Shown here: positions 18,790 to 27,226 of the stretch, one piece after another
Numbering within the stretch: position 1 is the stretch's first letter
Layout of the letters: the number at the start of each line of letters is the position of its first letter
The notes under the pieces: generated by a model
The model's database searches: none
Told to the model about the DNA's origin: nothing
Seen by the model: only the letters and a program-made list of their open reading frames with translations
Assembly (NCBI GenBank): GCA_016709995.1
Contig: JADJLQ010000001.1
Location: forward strand, 530,001 to 594,000
Reading direction: 5' to 3'
Source: Saprospiraceae bacterium
GTDB taxonomy: Bacteria > Bacteroidota > Bacteroidia > Chitinophagales > Saprospiraceae
DNA length: 64,000 bases
Translations under genes and position numbers: made by a program

Positions 18790-20643
18790 TTAGGAGTTCA
18801 TGGTTTGTAAGAACTCTTCATTGGTACGAGTATGGAGCATGTGCTTGAGCATGAAGTCTATAGCCTCTTCGGGCTTCATATCAGCCAGGTGATTACGAAG
18901 TATAAACATGCGCTGCAAGGAGTCCTTATCCATGAGCAATTCTTCTCGTCTGGTACTTGATTTGGTCACATCTATGGCTGGATACAATCGTTTATTGGCC
19001 AAAGTGCGATCTAATTGGAGTTCCATATTGCCGGTTCCTTTGAATTCTTCAAAAATAACGCCGTCCATTTTTGAACCGGTATCTATCAATGCCGTAGCCA
19101 GGATAGTCAACGAACCACCATGTTCAATGGCACGAGCTGCACCAAAGAATTTTTTTGGTTTTTGCAGCGCATTGGCTTCCACCCCGCCTGATAATACTTT
19201 TCCACTGGAAGGAGCCACTGTATTATATGCTCTGGCCAGCCTGGTGATCGAGTCTAAGAGAATCACCACATCATGACCACTTTCAACCATCCGCTTGGCT
19301 TTTTCAAGTACTATATTGGCCACCCGTACATGATTGTCAGCAGGTTCGTCAAATGTAGATGATATCACTTCAGCTTTGACATTGCGCTGCATATCAGTCA
19401 CTTCCTCAGGCCTTTCATCGATCAACAAAATGATTAGATAACAGTCAGGATGGTTATAAGCTATTGCATTGGCTATGTCCTTTAACAGAAAGGTCTTTCC
19501 AGTCTTTGGTTGAGCCACGATAAGCCCTCTTTGCCCCATTCCTATCGGCGTAAAAAGATCGATGAGGCGATTGCCAAAGTCTTTTCCCGCCGGATTGATC
19601 GTCAATTTGAATTTTTTGGTAGGAAATAATGGAGTTAGGTAATCAAAAGGTACTCTGTCTTTGATTTGCTCGTGTGTCAAACCATTAATTAAAGAGACTT
19701 TTAATAAGGCAAAATATTTCTCACCTTCTTTCGGTGGTCGTATACCTCCCTGCACGGTATCTCCGGTTTTGAGTCCAAATAATTTAATCTGCGAAGGAGA
19801 TACGTAAATATCGTCAGGCGAACTTAAATAGTTGTAATCGGCTGACCTTAAAAAACCATAACCATCCTGCATCATTTCCAATACCCCATGACCTTCGATC
19901 ATAGCATCCATGTCTATGTTAAAATCTGGAACTGCAGGCGTGTCTGTTTCAGGTTCTATATAATTGTCTTCCAGCGGTGGTCTTTCAGGTCGATTTTGAG
20001 GCTTCGAATCAGGTCGCATCGGCTGTTCCCTCGGCTCACGGTGTTCTTTTGGGCCTCTGTTGTCATACGGTTCTCTTGGAGCTCGTTGTTCCCTGTTTTC
20101 ATTAGAATCACCCGAAGTTCTTTGCTCTTTATTTATAATTGGTTGAGTAGGGGCTCTTTGCTCTCTATTTGGATTTGGCTCTCTGTTTTCACGTGGAGGG
20201 TGGTTTTCTCGTACAGGTCGTGTATCCTGCTGCTCTTTGCGATGGACAGGGAGGTGTTCTTTATGAGGAGGGCGGGCAGGTTTATGTTCTACAGGTTCAA
20301 CTACTGGTTGGACTGGCTTAGGCTCACGATGAGGTTTTGGGTTGATTTCTACCGGTTCTGCATCTTCCTGAATGGCTTTGCGCATACGAGGTTTGGTCAG
20401 GGGCTTGTTAGCATGATGGCCATTTGACCTTTCGGTTTTTTCTTGGGAAGTCTCATCCGTTACCTCCAGGTCATTAGAATCGATATCATCTGCCACCGAT
20501 CCACCTAGGGCTTGTCTGTCAAGAATCTGGAACACCAGATCCTGTTTATTTAGTTTTTTATTGCCTTTTACTCCGAGCTGCTCAGCTATTTCACGAAGTT
20601 CAGGTACCAACATCTCATTGAGTCGGAGAATGTCATAAATCAT
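18790..20643 (-). CDS. rho: transcription termination factor Rho with long disordered insert
   Basis: This 617-residue RNA-dependent ATPase starts with the Rho N-terminal helical domain (residues 1-45, [16 protein letters not shown]). Residues about 50-240 are a Pro/Arg/Glu/Asn-rich low-complexity insert with repeated NREQRAP-like units. The cold-shock RNA-binding domain follows at about 245-325 ([11 protein letters not shown]), then the RecA-like motor with Walker A QPKTGKT at 378-384 and [14 protein letters not shown]. Such inserts are typical of Bacteroidota Rho; in Bacteroides the insert has been linked to condensate formation. The long leader to the predicted promoter (about 160 bases) leaves room for autoregulation. 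Confidence 0.96.
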   Translation of the reverse strand: MIYDILRLNEMLVPELREIAEQLGVKGNKKLNKQDLVFQILDRQALGGSVADDIDSNDLEVTDETSQEKTERSNGHHANKPLTKPRMRKAIQEDAEPVEINPKPHREPKPVQPVVEPVEHKPARPPHKEHLPVHRKEQQDTRPVRENHPPRENREPNPNREQRAPTQPIINKEQRTSGDSNENREQRAPREPYDNRGPKEHREPREQPMRPDSKPQNRPERPPLEDNYIEPETDTPAVPDFNIDMDAMIEGHGVLEMMQDGYGFLRSADYNYLSSPDDIYVSPSQIKLFGLKTGDTVQGGIRPPKEGEKYFALLKVSLINGLTHEQIKDRVPFDYLTPLFPTKKFKLTINPAGKDFGNRLIDLFTPIGMGQRGLIVAQPKTGKTFLLKDIANAIAYNHPDCYLIILLIDERPEEVTDMQRNVKAEVISSTFDEPADNHVRVANIVLEKAKRMVESGHDVVILLDSITRLARAYNTVAPSSGKVLSGGVEANALQKPKKFFGAARAIEHGGSLTILATALIDTGSKMDGVIFEEFKGTGNMELQLDRTLANKRLYPAIDVTKSSTRREELLMDKDSLQRMFILRNHLADMKPEEAIDFMLKHMLHTRTNEEFLQTMNS

Positions 20644-20810
20644 ATAAAAGAATAATTAAAATAAAGTTTGTTAAAATTAGAATGCGGGCCTAAAAATGAA
20701 CCTAAACAGACTATTCAAGAATAACAGAGAATTAAAAACTTAAACTTTGTATTGGGAACACTTTCAGTAAGGAGAAAATCAAGTCACCTTGTTTTCTTCA
20801 TTTGACAACG

Positions 20811-20818
20811 CAAATATA
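20811..20818 (-). promoter_or_regulatory. -7 promoter element for rho
   Basis: Minus-strand TATATTTG fits TAnnTTTG. No convincing -33 box is present. It would give rho a leader of about 160 bases and sits back to back with the serS promoter element. Confidence 0.4.
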
Positions 20819-20838
20819 ACGATATTTTACAGCTAGTG

Positions 20839-20846
20839 TATATTTG
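20839..20846 (+). promoter_or_regulatory. -7 promoter element for serS
   Basis: TATATTTG matches TAnnTTTG and lies 25 bases before the serS ATG, implying a short leader. No clear -33 box. It is divergent from the rho element 20 bases away. Confidence 0.45.
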
Positions 20847-20870
20847 CATAAATTTTTTTCACTACCGTCT

Positions 20871-22151
20871 ATGCTGACCTTAAATTATTTTAACGAAGAC
20901 AAACTCAAAACCCTCAATGGCCTTCAAAAACGAGGCTGGTCGACCGATAGGTTGCAAATCGTTGAGGATGTGGCCATTCTGGACATAGAACGAAAGGAGT
21001 TACAGACTCAATTAGATCTTTTAAAGATGGAAGTCAACCAAGCTTCGAAAGAGATAGGCATATTGATCGGTCGGGGTAAACATCAGGAAGTCGAAGAGAT
21101 TAAACAGAAAATCTCTACCAATAAATCCAGTATAACCCAATTGGAAGAAAAATCTAAAATCAATAAGGATACTTTGCAGGACCTGATGTATAAAATCCCT
21201 AATATCCCGCATGATTCTGTACCGGCCGGCAAATCAGCAGAGGATAATGAGGTATATCAATCCTGGGATAAGCCAATGCCTCAGTTATATGAAGGCGCTT
21301 TATGCCATTGGGACCTAGCAGAAAAATACAACCTGTTTGATCTCAAATTGGGGGTAAAAATCACCGGGGCAGGCTTTCCCGTATTTCGTGGCAAAGGTGC
21401 TAAACTGCAGCGAGCGCTGATTCAGTTTTTCCTCGATCAGGCTTCAGCTGCTGGATATGAAGAGATCGTGCCGCCTCATCTTGTCAATGCAGATTCTGCC
21501 ACAGGCACCGGGCAACTTCCTGACAAAGATGGTCAGATGTATTATTGTGAAAAAGATCAATTGTATCTCATTCCCACAGCTGAAGTACCTGTGACCAATA
21601 TATTGCGGGATGAGATCCTGGATGTCAAGAACCTTCCGGTTAAGTTTTGTGCTTACACTCCTTGTTTTAGGAGAGAAGCAGGATCTTATGGTGCTGATGT
21701 CAAGGGACTTAATCGGGTGCATCAGTTTGATAAAGTGGAAATAGTCAGGGTAGAACATCCGGACCGCTCATATGATGCATTGCAAGATATGTTGCTGCAT
21801 GTATCAGGACTATTAGAAAAGTTAGATTTACCTTATAGAATACTTAAATTATGTGGCGGCGATATGGGCTTTACTTCCGCCTTGACCTATGATTTTGAGA
21901 TATTCTCAGCTGCTCAGAAAAAGTGGCTCGAAGTGAGTTCTGTGTCTAATTTTGAAACATTTCAATCTAATCGACTCAAACTCAGGTACAAATCGACTGA
22001 AGGCAAGAGCAATCTTGCTCATACACTCAATGGGAGTGCACTTGCGCTAGCGAGAATAGTAGCAGGGCTACTTGAAAATCATCAAACAGAGCAGGGTATC
22101 CTGATCCCTGCAGCGTTGGTTCCCTACACTGGATTTTCCATCATTGATTGA
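20871..22151 (+). CDS. serS: seryl-tRNA synthetase
   Basis: This class II aminoacyl-tRNA synthetase has about 426 residues. The N-terminal long antiparallel coiled-coil arm that contacts tRNA-Ser is visible at about 25-100 (charged heptads). The catalytic core has PHLVNADSATGTGQLP, the motif 2 region FRREAGSYG and the motif 3 region LNGSALALARIVAGLLE. It charges tRNA-Ser with serine. The start is ATG at 20871 (MLTLNYFNEDK), the usual family N-terminus; the frame extends to a TTG at 20844 that lies within the promoter element. Confidence 0.96.
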   Translation: MLTLNYFNEDKLKTLNGLQKRGWSTDRLQIVEDVAILDIERKELQTQLDLLKMEVNQASKEIGILIGRGKHQEVEEIKQKISTNKSSITQLEEKSKINKDTLQDLMYKIPNIPHDSVPAGKSAEDNEVYQSWDKPMPQLYEGALCHWDLAEKYNLFDLKLGVKITGAGFPVFRGKGAKLQRALIQFFLDQASAAGYEEIVPPHLVNADSATGTGQLPDKDGQMYYCEKDQLYLIPTAEVPVTNILRDEILDVKNLPVKFCAYTPCFRREAGSYGADVKGLNRVHQFDKVEIVRVEHPDRSYDALQDMLLHVSGLLEKLDLPYRILKLCGGDMGFTSALTYDFEIFSAAQKKWLEVSSVSNFETFQSNRLKLRYKSTEGKSNLAHTLNGSALALARIVAGLLENHQTEQGILIPAALVPYTGFSIID

Positions 22152-22199
22152 AATCTTTTTTCAAAAAAATTGTTATAAGTATAAAATTAAAATAGAACT

Positions 22200-22895
22200 A
22201 TGTTTTCAAATGGTTATTTCTTATTGAGTATCGTTTTGGCTGGGGTTGGTTTTCTTGTTCAAAGGATATTGATCAGCAAAATGAAGAAGTATGGAGGGAC
22301 ACCACTCTCCAGGGCGATGAGTGGCAAGCAGATAGCAGAGTCCATGCTCCAGTATTATAATATTAGAGGAGTACAGGTAGTAGAAGGTCAGGGTATGCTT
22401 ACCGACCATTACAATCCGGCAAATAAAACCGTGACGCTGAGTCCGGAAGTGTTTAGAGGCCAAAGCATAATGTCAGCAGCTGTGGCAGCACATGAGTGTG
22501 GTCATGCTGTACAACATGATCAGGCATATAGTATGCTTCAGCTGAGATCCAAATTAGTGCCTGCTGTACAGATAGCTAGTTCTGGCTTACAATGGCTCAT
22601 GCTCATTTCTTTTATGCTGGCTAATCGATTTCCGCAATTATTATTACTGACTATTGGTTTATTTGCATTAACGACCATATTCAGCTTAATTACCTTGCCT
22701 GTCGAATTTGATGCGAGTGCCAGAGCTTTAGCATGGTTGGACAATCAGAATGTGCTCCGAAAAGGTCCTGAAGAAGAAGGTGGCCGTGACGCCCTGAGAT
22801 GGGCTGCCATGACTTATGTGGTTGCTGCTTTGTCTTCTATCGTTATGCTGGTTTATCTTATTCTTCAGTATATGGGTTTGAGCAGACGGGATTAA
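22200..22895 (+). CDS. YugP-family membrane zinc metallopeptidase
   Basis: This 231-residue membrane protein has an N-terminal anchor (about 5-24), a cytosolic or membrane-proximal catalytic part with AAHECGHAVQH (zinc-binding HExxH at 98-102), and three further membrane segments at about 120-170 and 205-225. The NPANKTVTLSPEVFRGQS block is typical of the family (PF04298). Its substrate is unknown. It lies 48 bp after serS and before frr, on the same strand. Confidence 0.87.
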   Translation: MFSNGYFLLSIVLAGVGFLVQRILISKMKKYGGTPLSRAMSGKQIAESMLQYYNIRGVQVVEGQGMLTDHYNPANKTVTLSPEVFRGQSIMSAAVAAHECGHAVQHDQAYSMLQLRSKLVPAVQIASSGLQWLMLISFMLANRFPQLLLLTIGLFALTTIFSLITLPVEFDASARALAWLDNQNVLRKGPEEEGGRDALRWAAMTYVVAALSSIVMLVYLILQYMGLSRRD

Positions 22896-22933
22896 ATAGT
22901 TTCTCCAAAATTTTCATATATTGTTTGAACCCT

Positions 22934-22941
22934 TAATTTTG
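22934..22941 (+). promoter_or_regulatory. -7 promoter element for frr
   Basis: TAATTTTG fits TAnnTTTG and ends 23 bases before the frr ATG. No clear -33 box, so support is moderate. Confidence 0.4.
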
Positions 22942-22964
22942 CAAAAAAATATAATAGAATAAGC

Positions 22965-23528
22965 ATGTCGGTAGAATTAGATAATTTATTGTCCAGCTCA
23001 GAAGATTTAATGGACAAAGCTGTCGTCCATCTTTTGCATGAGCTTGAAAAAATAAGGACTGGCAAAGCAAATCCAGCTGTAGTGCAAGAACTCCGGGTAA
23101 ACTATTACGGATCTATGACGGCTATCAACCAGGTAGCCAATGTAGGACTAGCTGATAGTCGTACGATCACGATTCAACCTTGGGAGAAATCGATGATCGG
23201 TCCTATAGAGAAAGCTATCTTCGAAGCCAACATAGGACTGACACCTATTAATGATGGTGACCTCGTAAGAATAAATGTACCTCCACTCACTGAAGAACGT
23301 AGAAGAGACCTGGTCAAACAAGCCAAACATTCGGGTGAAGAAGCGAAAATAGCGGTCAGAAGTATCCGTCATAAATCTTTGGATGGTATCAAAAAAGCCG
23401 TAAAAGATGGCGTTCCCGAAGATATTGGCAAGAAAAAGGAAACTCAGCTTCAAGAATTAGTCAATCATCATGTAGAGAAAATTGAAAAACTTATCAAAAC
23501 CAAAGATGAGGAGATCATGAAGGTATAA
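22965..23528 (+). CDS. frr: ribosome recycling factor
   Basis: This 187-residue protein matches RRF over its whole length: ELEKIRTGKANP in the first helix, TITIQPWEKSMI and EKAIFEANIGLTPINDGDLVRINVPPLTEERR in the beta domain, then the long C-terminal helix. It splits post-termination ribosomes together with EF-G. The length is normal. pyrH, its frequent neighbour, is not present here. Confidence 0.97.
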   Translation: MSVELDNLLSSSEDLMDKAVVHLLHELEKIRTGKANPAVVQELRVNYYGSMTAINQVANVGLADSRTITIQPWEKSMIGPIEKAIFEANIGLTPINDGDLVRINVPPLTEERRRDLVKQAKHSGEEAKIAVRSIRHKSLDGIKKAVKDGVPEDIGKKKETQLQELVNHHVEKIEKLIKTKDEEIMKV

Positions 23529-23566
23529 TACCGGGCATCTATCCCAAAATTTATTTTAATTACAAT

Positions 23567-24367
23567 ATGCATCGTCTGGAAGATATCGAAGAATCGGTAC
23601 GGTTTATTAAAGCGCGTATCACTATCTCCCCGGAAGTGGGTATAGTGCTGGGTACAGGATTGAGTGGATTTGCTGAAGAGCTGACAGAAAAACAGGAGAT
23701 TCCCTATAGAGCCATACCCCATTTTGTTGAGAGCACGGTAAAAGGGCATGCTGGCAAATTGGTATTTGGATATCTTGGGCAAATACCCATGGTGATGATG
23801 GCAGGTAGATTTCATTATTATGAGGGCTATTCACTTTCGGAAGTTACATTTCCAATCAGGGTACTCAAATACCTTGGAGTGCAAAGAATGATTATCACTA
23901 ATGTTAGCGGCAGTCTCAATGAAGCTTTACGCGCTGGAGATATTTTATTGATCCATGATCATATCAATTTACTGCCATCCAATCCTTTGCGCGGGCCCAA
24001 TGACGAACGAATCGGTCCTAGATTTCCGGATATGACACATACATATGATCAAACTTTGTTGCAGAAGGGTCTTGCCGTAGCGACAGCTCTTGGTATAAGA
24101 GCACAAACTGGTGTTTATGTTGCAGTTCCGGGTCCTTCTCTGGAGACCAAATCAGAAAGATGCTATCTGCAAAAAATCGGAGCGGATGCCGTCGGTATGT
24201 CGACAGTGCCAGAAGTCATTGTCTGCAGACATATGGGACTGGCTGTCAATGTGTTTTCGGTCATTTCCAATGAATTTAATGTAGAGACTTCGATTGAAGA
24301 AGTGATCTCTGTCGCCAGATCTGCCGAATCTAATCTGAGGGCACTCATAAAGGGGATATTATTGTAG
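23567..24367 (+). CDS. purine nucleoside phosphorylase, trimeric type
   Basis: This 266-residue protein of the inosine/guanosine-type PNP family has GIVLGTGLSG (phosphate loop, about 26-34), AGRFHYYEGYS, ITNVSGSLN and VGMSTVPEVIVCRHMG, where the family base-site Asn/Glu elements follow. It catalyses phosphorolysis of purine (deoxy)nucleosides for salvage. It is 38 bp after frr. A stem-loop terminator follows the stop. Confidence 0.93.
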   Translation: MHRLEDIEESVRFIKARITISPEVGIVLGTGLSGFAEELTEKQEIPYRAIPHFVESTVKGHAGKLVFGYLGQIPMVMMAGRFHYYEGYSLSEVTFPIRVLKYLGVQRMIITNVSGSLNEALRAGDILLIHDHINLLPSNPLRGPNDERIGPRFPDMTHTYDQTLLQKGLAVATALGIRAQTGVYVAVPGPSLETKSERCYLQKIGADAVGMSTVPEVIVCRHMGLAVNVFSVISNEFNVETSIEEVISVARSAESNLRALIKGILL

Positions 24368-24373
24368 TCAACT

Positions 24374-24415
24374 CCAGATATTAAAGGAAACTAAATCCCT
24401 TTAAATCTGGTTTTA
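24374..24415 (+). terminator. intrinsic terminator after purine nucleoside phosphorylase
   Basis: A 13-bp stem with one bulged base (CCAGATATTAAAGG pairing with CCTTTAAATCTGG) is followed by TTTTAACTT. It separates the frr-PNP genes from the NfeD-stomatin pair. Confidence 0.65.
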
Positions 24416-24423
24416 ACTTAAGT

Positions 24424-24870
24424 ATGTCATTTTTTATGGAATATACCAGCTTGGTTTGGCTTTTTGCCGGGATACTGTTGATTTTTCTCGAGCTCATGAT
24501 TCCCGGAGGGTTTGTTTTGCTCTTAATGGGAATGGCAGCACTTACACTGAGTCTGGTCACTTTTTTAACACCATTTGGATGGGTTTTTCAGTTAGGATTA
24601 TTTGTCTTAGCTACTTTAATGTACACCTTATTGTTAAAGGAAAATCTTAAAAAAATCTTCCGCACCCGCACTTATCTAAATGATCCTGAAAATGAATTTA
24701 TAGGCAAAAAAGCCATAGCCTTGACAGATATTAATGATCTGGATGGTAAGATAGAGTTTAAAGGCACTCAATGGCCCGCGACCAGTGAGTCACTTATACT
24801 TAGAGGAGATGAAGTAGAAATCATTCATCAAGAAAGCATTAACTTACATGTAAAACCTATTAAAGATTAA
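24424..24870 (+). CDS. NfeD-family membrane protein (short type)
   Basis: This 148-residue protein has three hydrophobic segments between residues 8 and 70, including FLELMIPGG, which is typical of NfeD proteins, followed by a C-terminal OB-fold-like domain (FIGKKAIALTD to GDEVEII). NfeD proteins partner with stomatin/SPFH proteins in membrane microdomains. The next gene, 4 bp downstream, is such a protein, so an operon is clear. The protease domain of long NfeD proteins is absent. Confidence 0.85.
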   Translation: MSFFMEYTSLVWLFAGILLIFLELMIPGGFVLLLMGMAALTLSLVTFLTPFGWVFQLGLFVLATLMYTLLLKENLKKIFRTRTYLNDPENEFIGKKAIALTDINDLDGKIEFKGTQWPATSESLILRGDEVEIIHQESINLHVKPIKD

Positions 24871-24874
24871 TATT

Positions 24875-25831
24875 ATGATTACTGCAGGAACCATTATTTA
24901 TTACATATTGGCATTTTTTGCCTTAACTATTTTGTATGGAACAGTGGTGATAGTGCCTCAGCGCCATGCATTTATTGTAGAGCGACTAGGCAAATATCTG
25001 GATACGTTTACCCCTGGTTTACACTTTTTGATCCCTTTCATTGATAAAGTAAGATACAGGCACTCCCTTAAAGAACAAGCCCTGGATGTGAATCCACAGA
25101 CCTGTATCACCCGGGATAATGTATGTGTAGAAGTAGATGGCATACTTTATTTTCAAGTAGTAGATCCTACCAAGGCTTCCTACGGGATCGAAGATTATAA
25201 ATTTGCTTCTATCCAAATAGCTCAAACTACCATGCGGTCAGTCGTTGGAAAATTGGAACTCGACAAGACTTTTGAAGAACGTGAAACCATCAATCTGTCT
25301 ATAGTTGAAGCAGTGGACAAAGCCAGCGAGCCGTGGGGAGTCAAGATTACCCGGTATGAAGTCAAAAACATTACACCTCCTCAAAGCATCCGGGAAGCCA
25401 TGGAGAAACAAATGCGTGCAGAGCGGGAAAAAAGGGCGATCATCGCCGAATCAGAAGGTACTATGCAGGCCAAGATCAATGTAGCTGAGGGTGATAAACA
25501 AGAAGCGATCAAACGATCAGAAGGTGAAAAATTGCGCAAAATAAATGAAGCTTCCGGTAAAGCCAATGAGATTGAAGCGCTTGCCACCGCGACCGCCAAT
25601 GGCATTAAATCCATTGCAGCAGCTATCGATACTCCTAACGGTAAGGATGCGGTGTCTTTGCGCATTGCAGAACAATACCTCAACGAATTTGGAAAGCTTG
25701 CTCAGAAAAACAATACGATGATCTTACCAGCCAACCTCACTGATATCACCAGTATACTAGCTACCGCTAAGAAAGTGTTGGCTCATGTGGAACCGGTAAT
25801 TGAGAATGGCAATGGCAAAGTGAAAATGTAA
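24875..25831 (+). CDS. SPFH/stomatin-like protein (paraslipin, QmcA type)
   Basis: This 318-residue protein has an N-terminal membrane anchor (about 5-25) and an SPFH domain with VPQRHAFIVERLGKYLDTFTPG, the stomatin signature, and YEVKNITPPQSIREAMEKQ. A long charged helical region rich in Glu/Ala/Lys follows at about 180-260 and drives oligomerisation in this family. It probably forms a membrane scaffold with the NfeD protein encoded upstream. A strong terminator follows. Confidence 0.9.
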   Translation: MITAGTIIYYILAFFALTILYGTVVIVPQRHAFIVERLGKYLDTFTPGLHFLIPFIDKVRYRHSLKEQALDVNPQTCITRDNVCVEVDGILYFQVVDPTKASYGIEDYKFASIQIAQTTMRSVVGKLELDKTFEERETINLSIVEAVDKASEPWGVKITRYEVKNITPPQSIREAMEKQMRAEREKRAIIAESEGTMQAKINVAEGDKQEAIKRSEGEKLRKINEASGKANEIEALATATANGIKSIAAAIDTPNGKDAVSLRIAEQYLNEFGKLAQKNNTMILPANLTDITSILATAKKVLAHVEPVIENGNGKVKM

Positions 25832-25851
25832 TTGGAATAATACTTTGTGTT

Positions 25852-25893
25852 AAAAGCCCATCTTTGATACTGAAAGATGGGCTTTTCTGTTTT
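25852..25893 (+). terminator. intrinsic terminator after the NfeD-stomatin operon
   Basis: There is a perfect 14-bp stem (AAAAGCCCATCTTT with AAAGATGGGCTTTT) with a 7-base loop, followed by CTGTTTT. The A-rich and T-rich flanks make it potentially bidirectional. It isolates the stomatin operon from the multihaem region. Confidence 0.85.
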
Positions 25894-26040
25894 ATAATCA
25901 TAGTTAGAGGGTGGCTTAACGAAAATTTAGATTCAAAGGGCTATTATAAAAATGTTAATTTTGTATAATATTTTATAGGTAATACCGTTAGACTTAGAGT
26001 AAAACAAAATCCAGAAAATCAAAGCTAATTCAAAAATTTA

Positions 26041-26424
26041 ATGAGAGGCAGACTAGCCATATTATTATTAGCACTGTATACATGCTCTATCATTCATCTG
26101 GATGAATTGCTCAAATTGCCAAAGCTTTTGGCACATTTTCAGACCCATCACTGTACAGATCCTTCTATGAGTTTTACTGATTTTCTGGGGTTACATTATA
26201 CCATGGGTCAATTTCAACAGAATGATTATGAAGAGGATATGAAGCTGCCTTTTAAAGTGCCGCAGAATTGCATGAATAATTTTTCATTCTTTGTTCAAAA
26301 TGTGAAACGGGTATTCACCAACGGACCTGTTCCGACAGAATACCTTACATCCATTCATATGGATAACTTTAATACAGGCTCAGCGGTATTCTCCAATGCT
26401 GTGTGGCATCCGCCAAAGGGTTAG
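26041..26424 (+). CDS. small exported protein of unknown function
   Basis: The protein has 127 residues with an N-terminal hydrophobic stretch that looks like a signal (RLAILLLALYT). The rest is rich in His, Asp and Phe, with HTxx-type pairs, LHYTMGQ, an acidic NDYEEDMKLPFK segment and an ending VWHPPKG. I recall similar short proteins with an acidic HY...D..LPFK segment near metal-efflux genes in Bacteroidota, but I cannot confirm that here. A TAATTTTG box at 25956-25963 may be its promoter. It precedes the frameshifted Crp-type regulator; co-regulation is possible but not shown. Confidence 0.6.
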   Translation: MRGRLAILLLALYTCSIIHLDELLKLPKLLAHFQTHHCTDPSMSFTDFLGLHYTMGQFQQNDYEEDMKLPFKVPQNCMNNFSFFVQNVKRVFTNGPVPTEYLTSIHMDNFNTGSAVFSNAVWHPPKG

Positions 26425-26464
26425 TCAATCAGACTACTTTTCTACTTGATATAATTTTATTGAA

Positions 26465-26496
26465 TTTTTCCAACTTCAAATTGTGAGGTGGAAAAA
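26465..26496. other. stem-loop between the small exported protein and the Crp-type gene
   Basis: TTTTTCCA (26465-26472) pairs with TGGAAAAA (26489-26496), extended by CTTCA with TGAGG around a bulged A. No T-run follows on either strand, so a terminator is only one option. Confidence 0.35.
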
Positions 26497-26532
26497 TGTA
26501 TAAAAATCTGACTACGTTTTTTATAATGGATT

Positions 26533-26546
26533 GACTATCAATAGTC
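26533..26546. promoter_or_regulatory. palindrome, candidate operator of the Crp/Fnr-type regulator
   Basis: GACTAT-CA-ATAGTC is a perfect dyad with 6-base arms, centred about 50 bases before the regulator start. The left arm sits in TTGACTATCAA, reminiscent of Fnr-type TTGAT-N4-ATCAA sites but with different spacing. Autoregulation is inference. Confidence 0.35.
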
Positions 26547-26590
26547 TATCTGTATTTTTATCATTAAAGTTTAAAAAGTTTATACCTATA

Positions 26591-27213
26591 ATGGATGATC
26601 GAAAGTCACTTTTTCCTGGGTTTAATCAGGATCTGTATAATTTAATGACCCGAATTAGCACTCGTTCATTTCATGAGGCGGGAGACAGAGTTTTGAGTAC
26701 CGGCCAATTTATCAGGTCTGTCGCCATCGTAACTAAAGGCAAAATAAAAATTTGTAGAGAGGACCTTGATGGCAATGAATTTTTTTATACCACCTGATTC
26801 CAGGTCAGGCTTGTGCCTACACCCTTTATTTTGAAGCACCTTCATTTGTATGTAATATTATGGTCAAGGCCATTGAAGAAACAGAAATGTGGCTGATACC
26901 ATTGACGGCTATCCAAAAATGGATGACAAAATACCCTTGCTGGAATGATTTTGTAATTAAAAATTTTCACAACCATATACATCAATTGACGAAGGTGATG
27001 GATCTGATCATATTTAAAGGCATGGATGAAAGGCTAAATTATTATTTGCAGGCACATAAAAAAAACGAGCAGCCTGTCCGGTTACAGATTTCACACCAGG
27101 AGATAGCCAATGAAATGAGCACTTCAAGAGAGGTGATCTCAAGATTACTCAAGAAAATGGAGCAACAAGGAAAAGTCATATTGCATAGGAATCAAATAGA
27201 ATTAATAGCTTAA
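26591..27213 (+). pseudogene. Crp/Fnr-family transcription regulator, frameshifted
   Basis: Two adjacent frames together encode one regulator. The first part (MDDRKSLFPGFN to DLDGNEFF) is the start of the cyclic-nucleotide-binding-like beta-roll. The frame then ends at a TGA at about 26795. In the next frame the missing middle can be read without a stop (YHLIPGQACAYTLYFEAPSF), running into AIEETEMWLIP, the dimer helix and the helix-turn-helix (ISHQEIANEMSTSREVISRLLKKM). The shift is at seven T bases (26780-26786); one extra T restores a 207-residue protein. It either is a sequencing error or a switchable tract. As first gene of the multihaem cluster it may be the local redox regulator. Confidence 0.85.
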
Positions 27214-27226
27214 ATAGGGGTGTTGG

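Noticed and set aside
19888..20427. Plus-strand 179-residue frame opposite the Rho insert
   Set aside because: It arises from the low-complexity Rho insert on the other strand and is Phe/Arg-rich without any domain.
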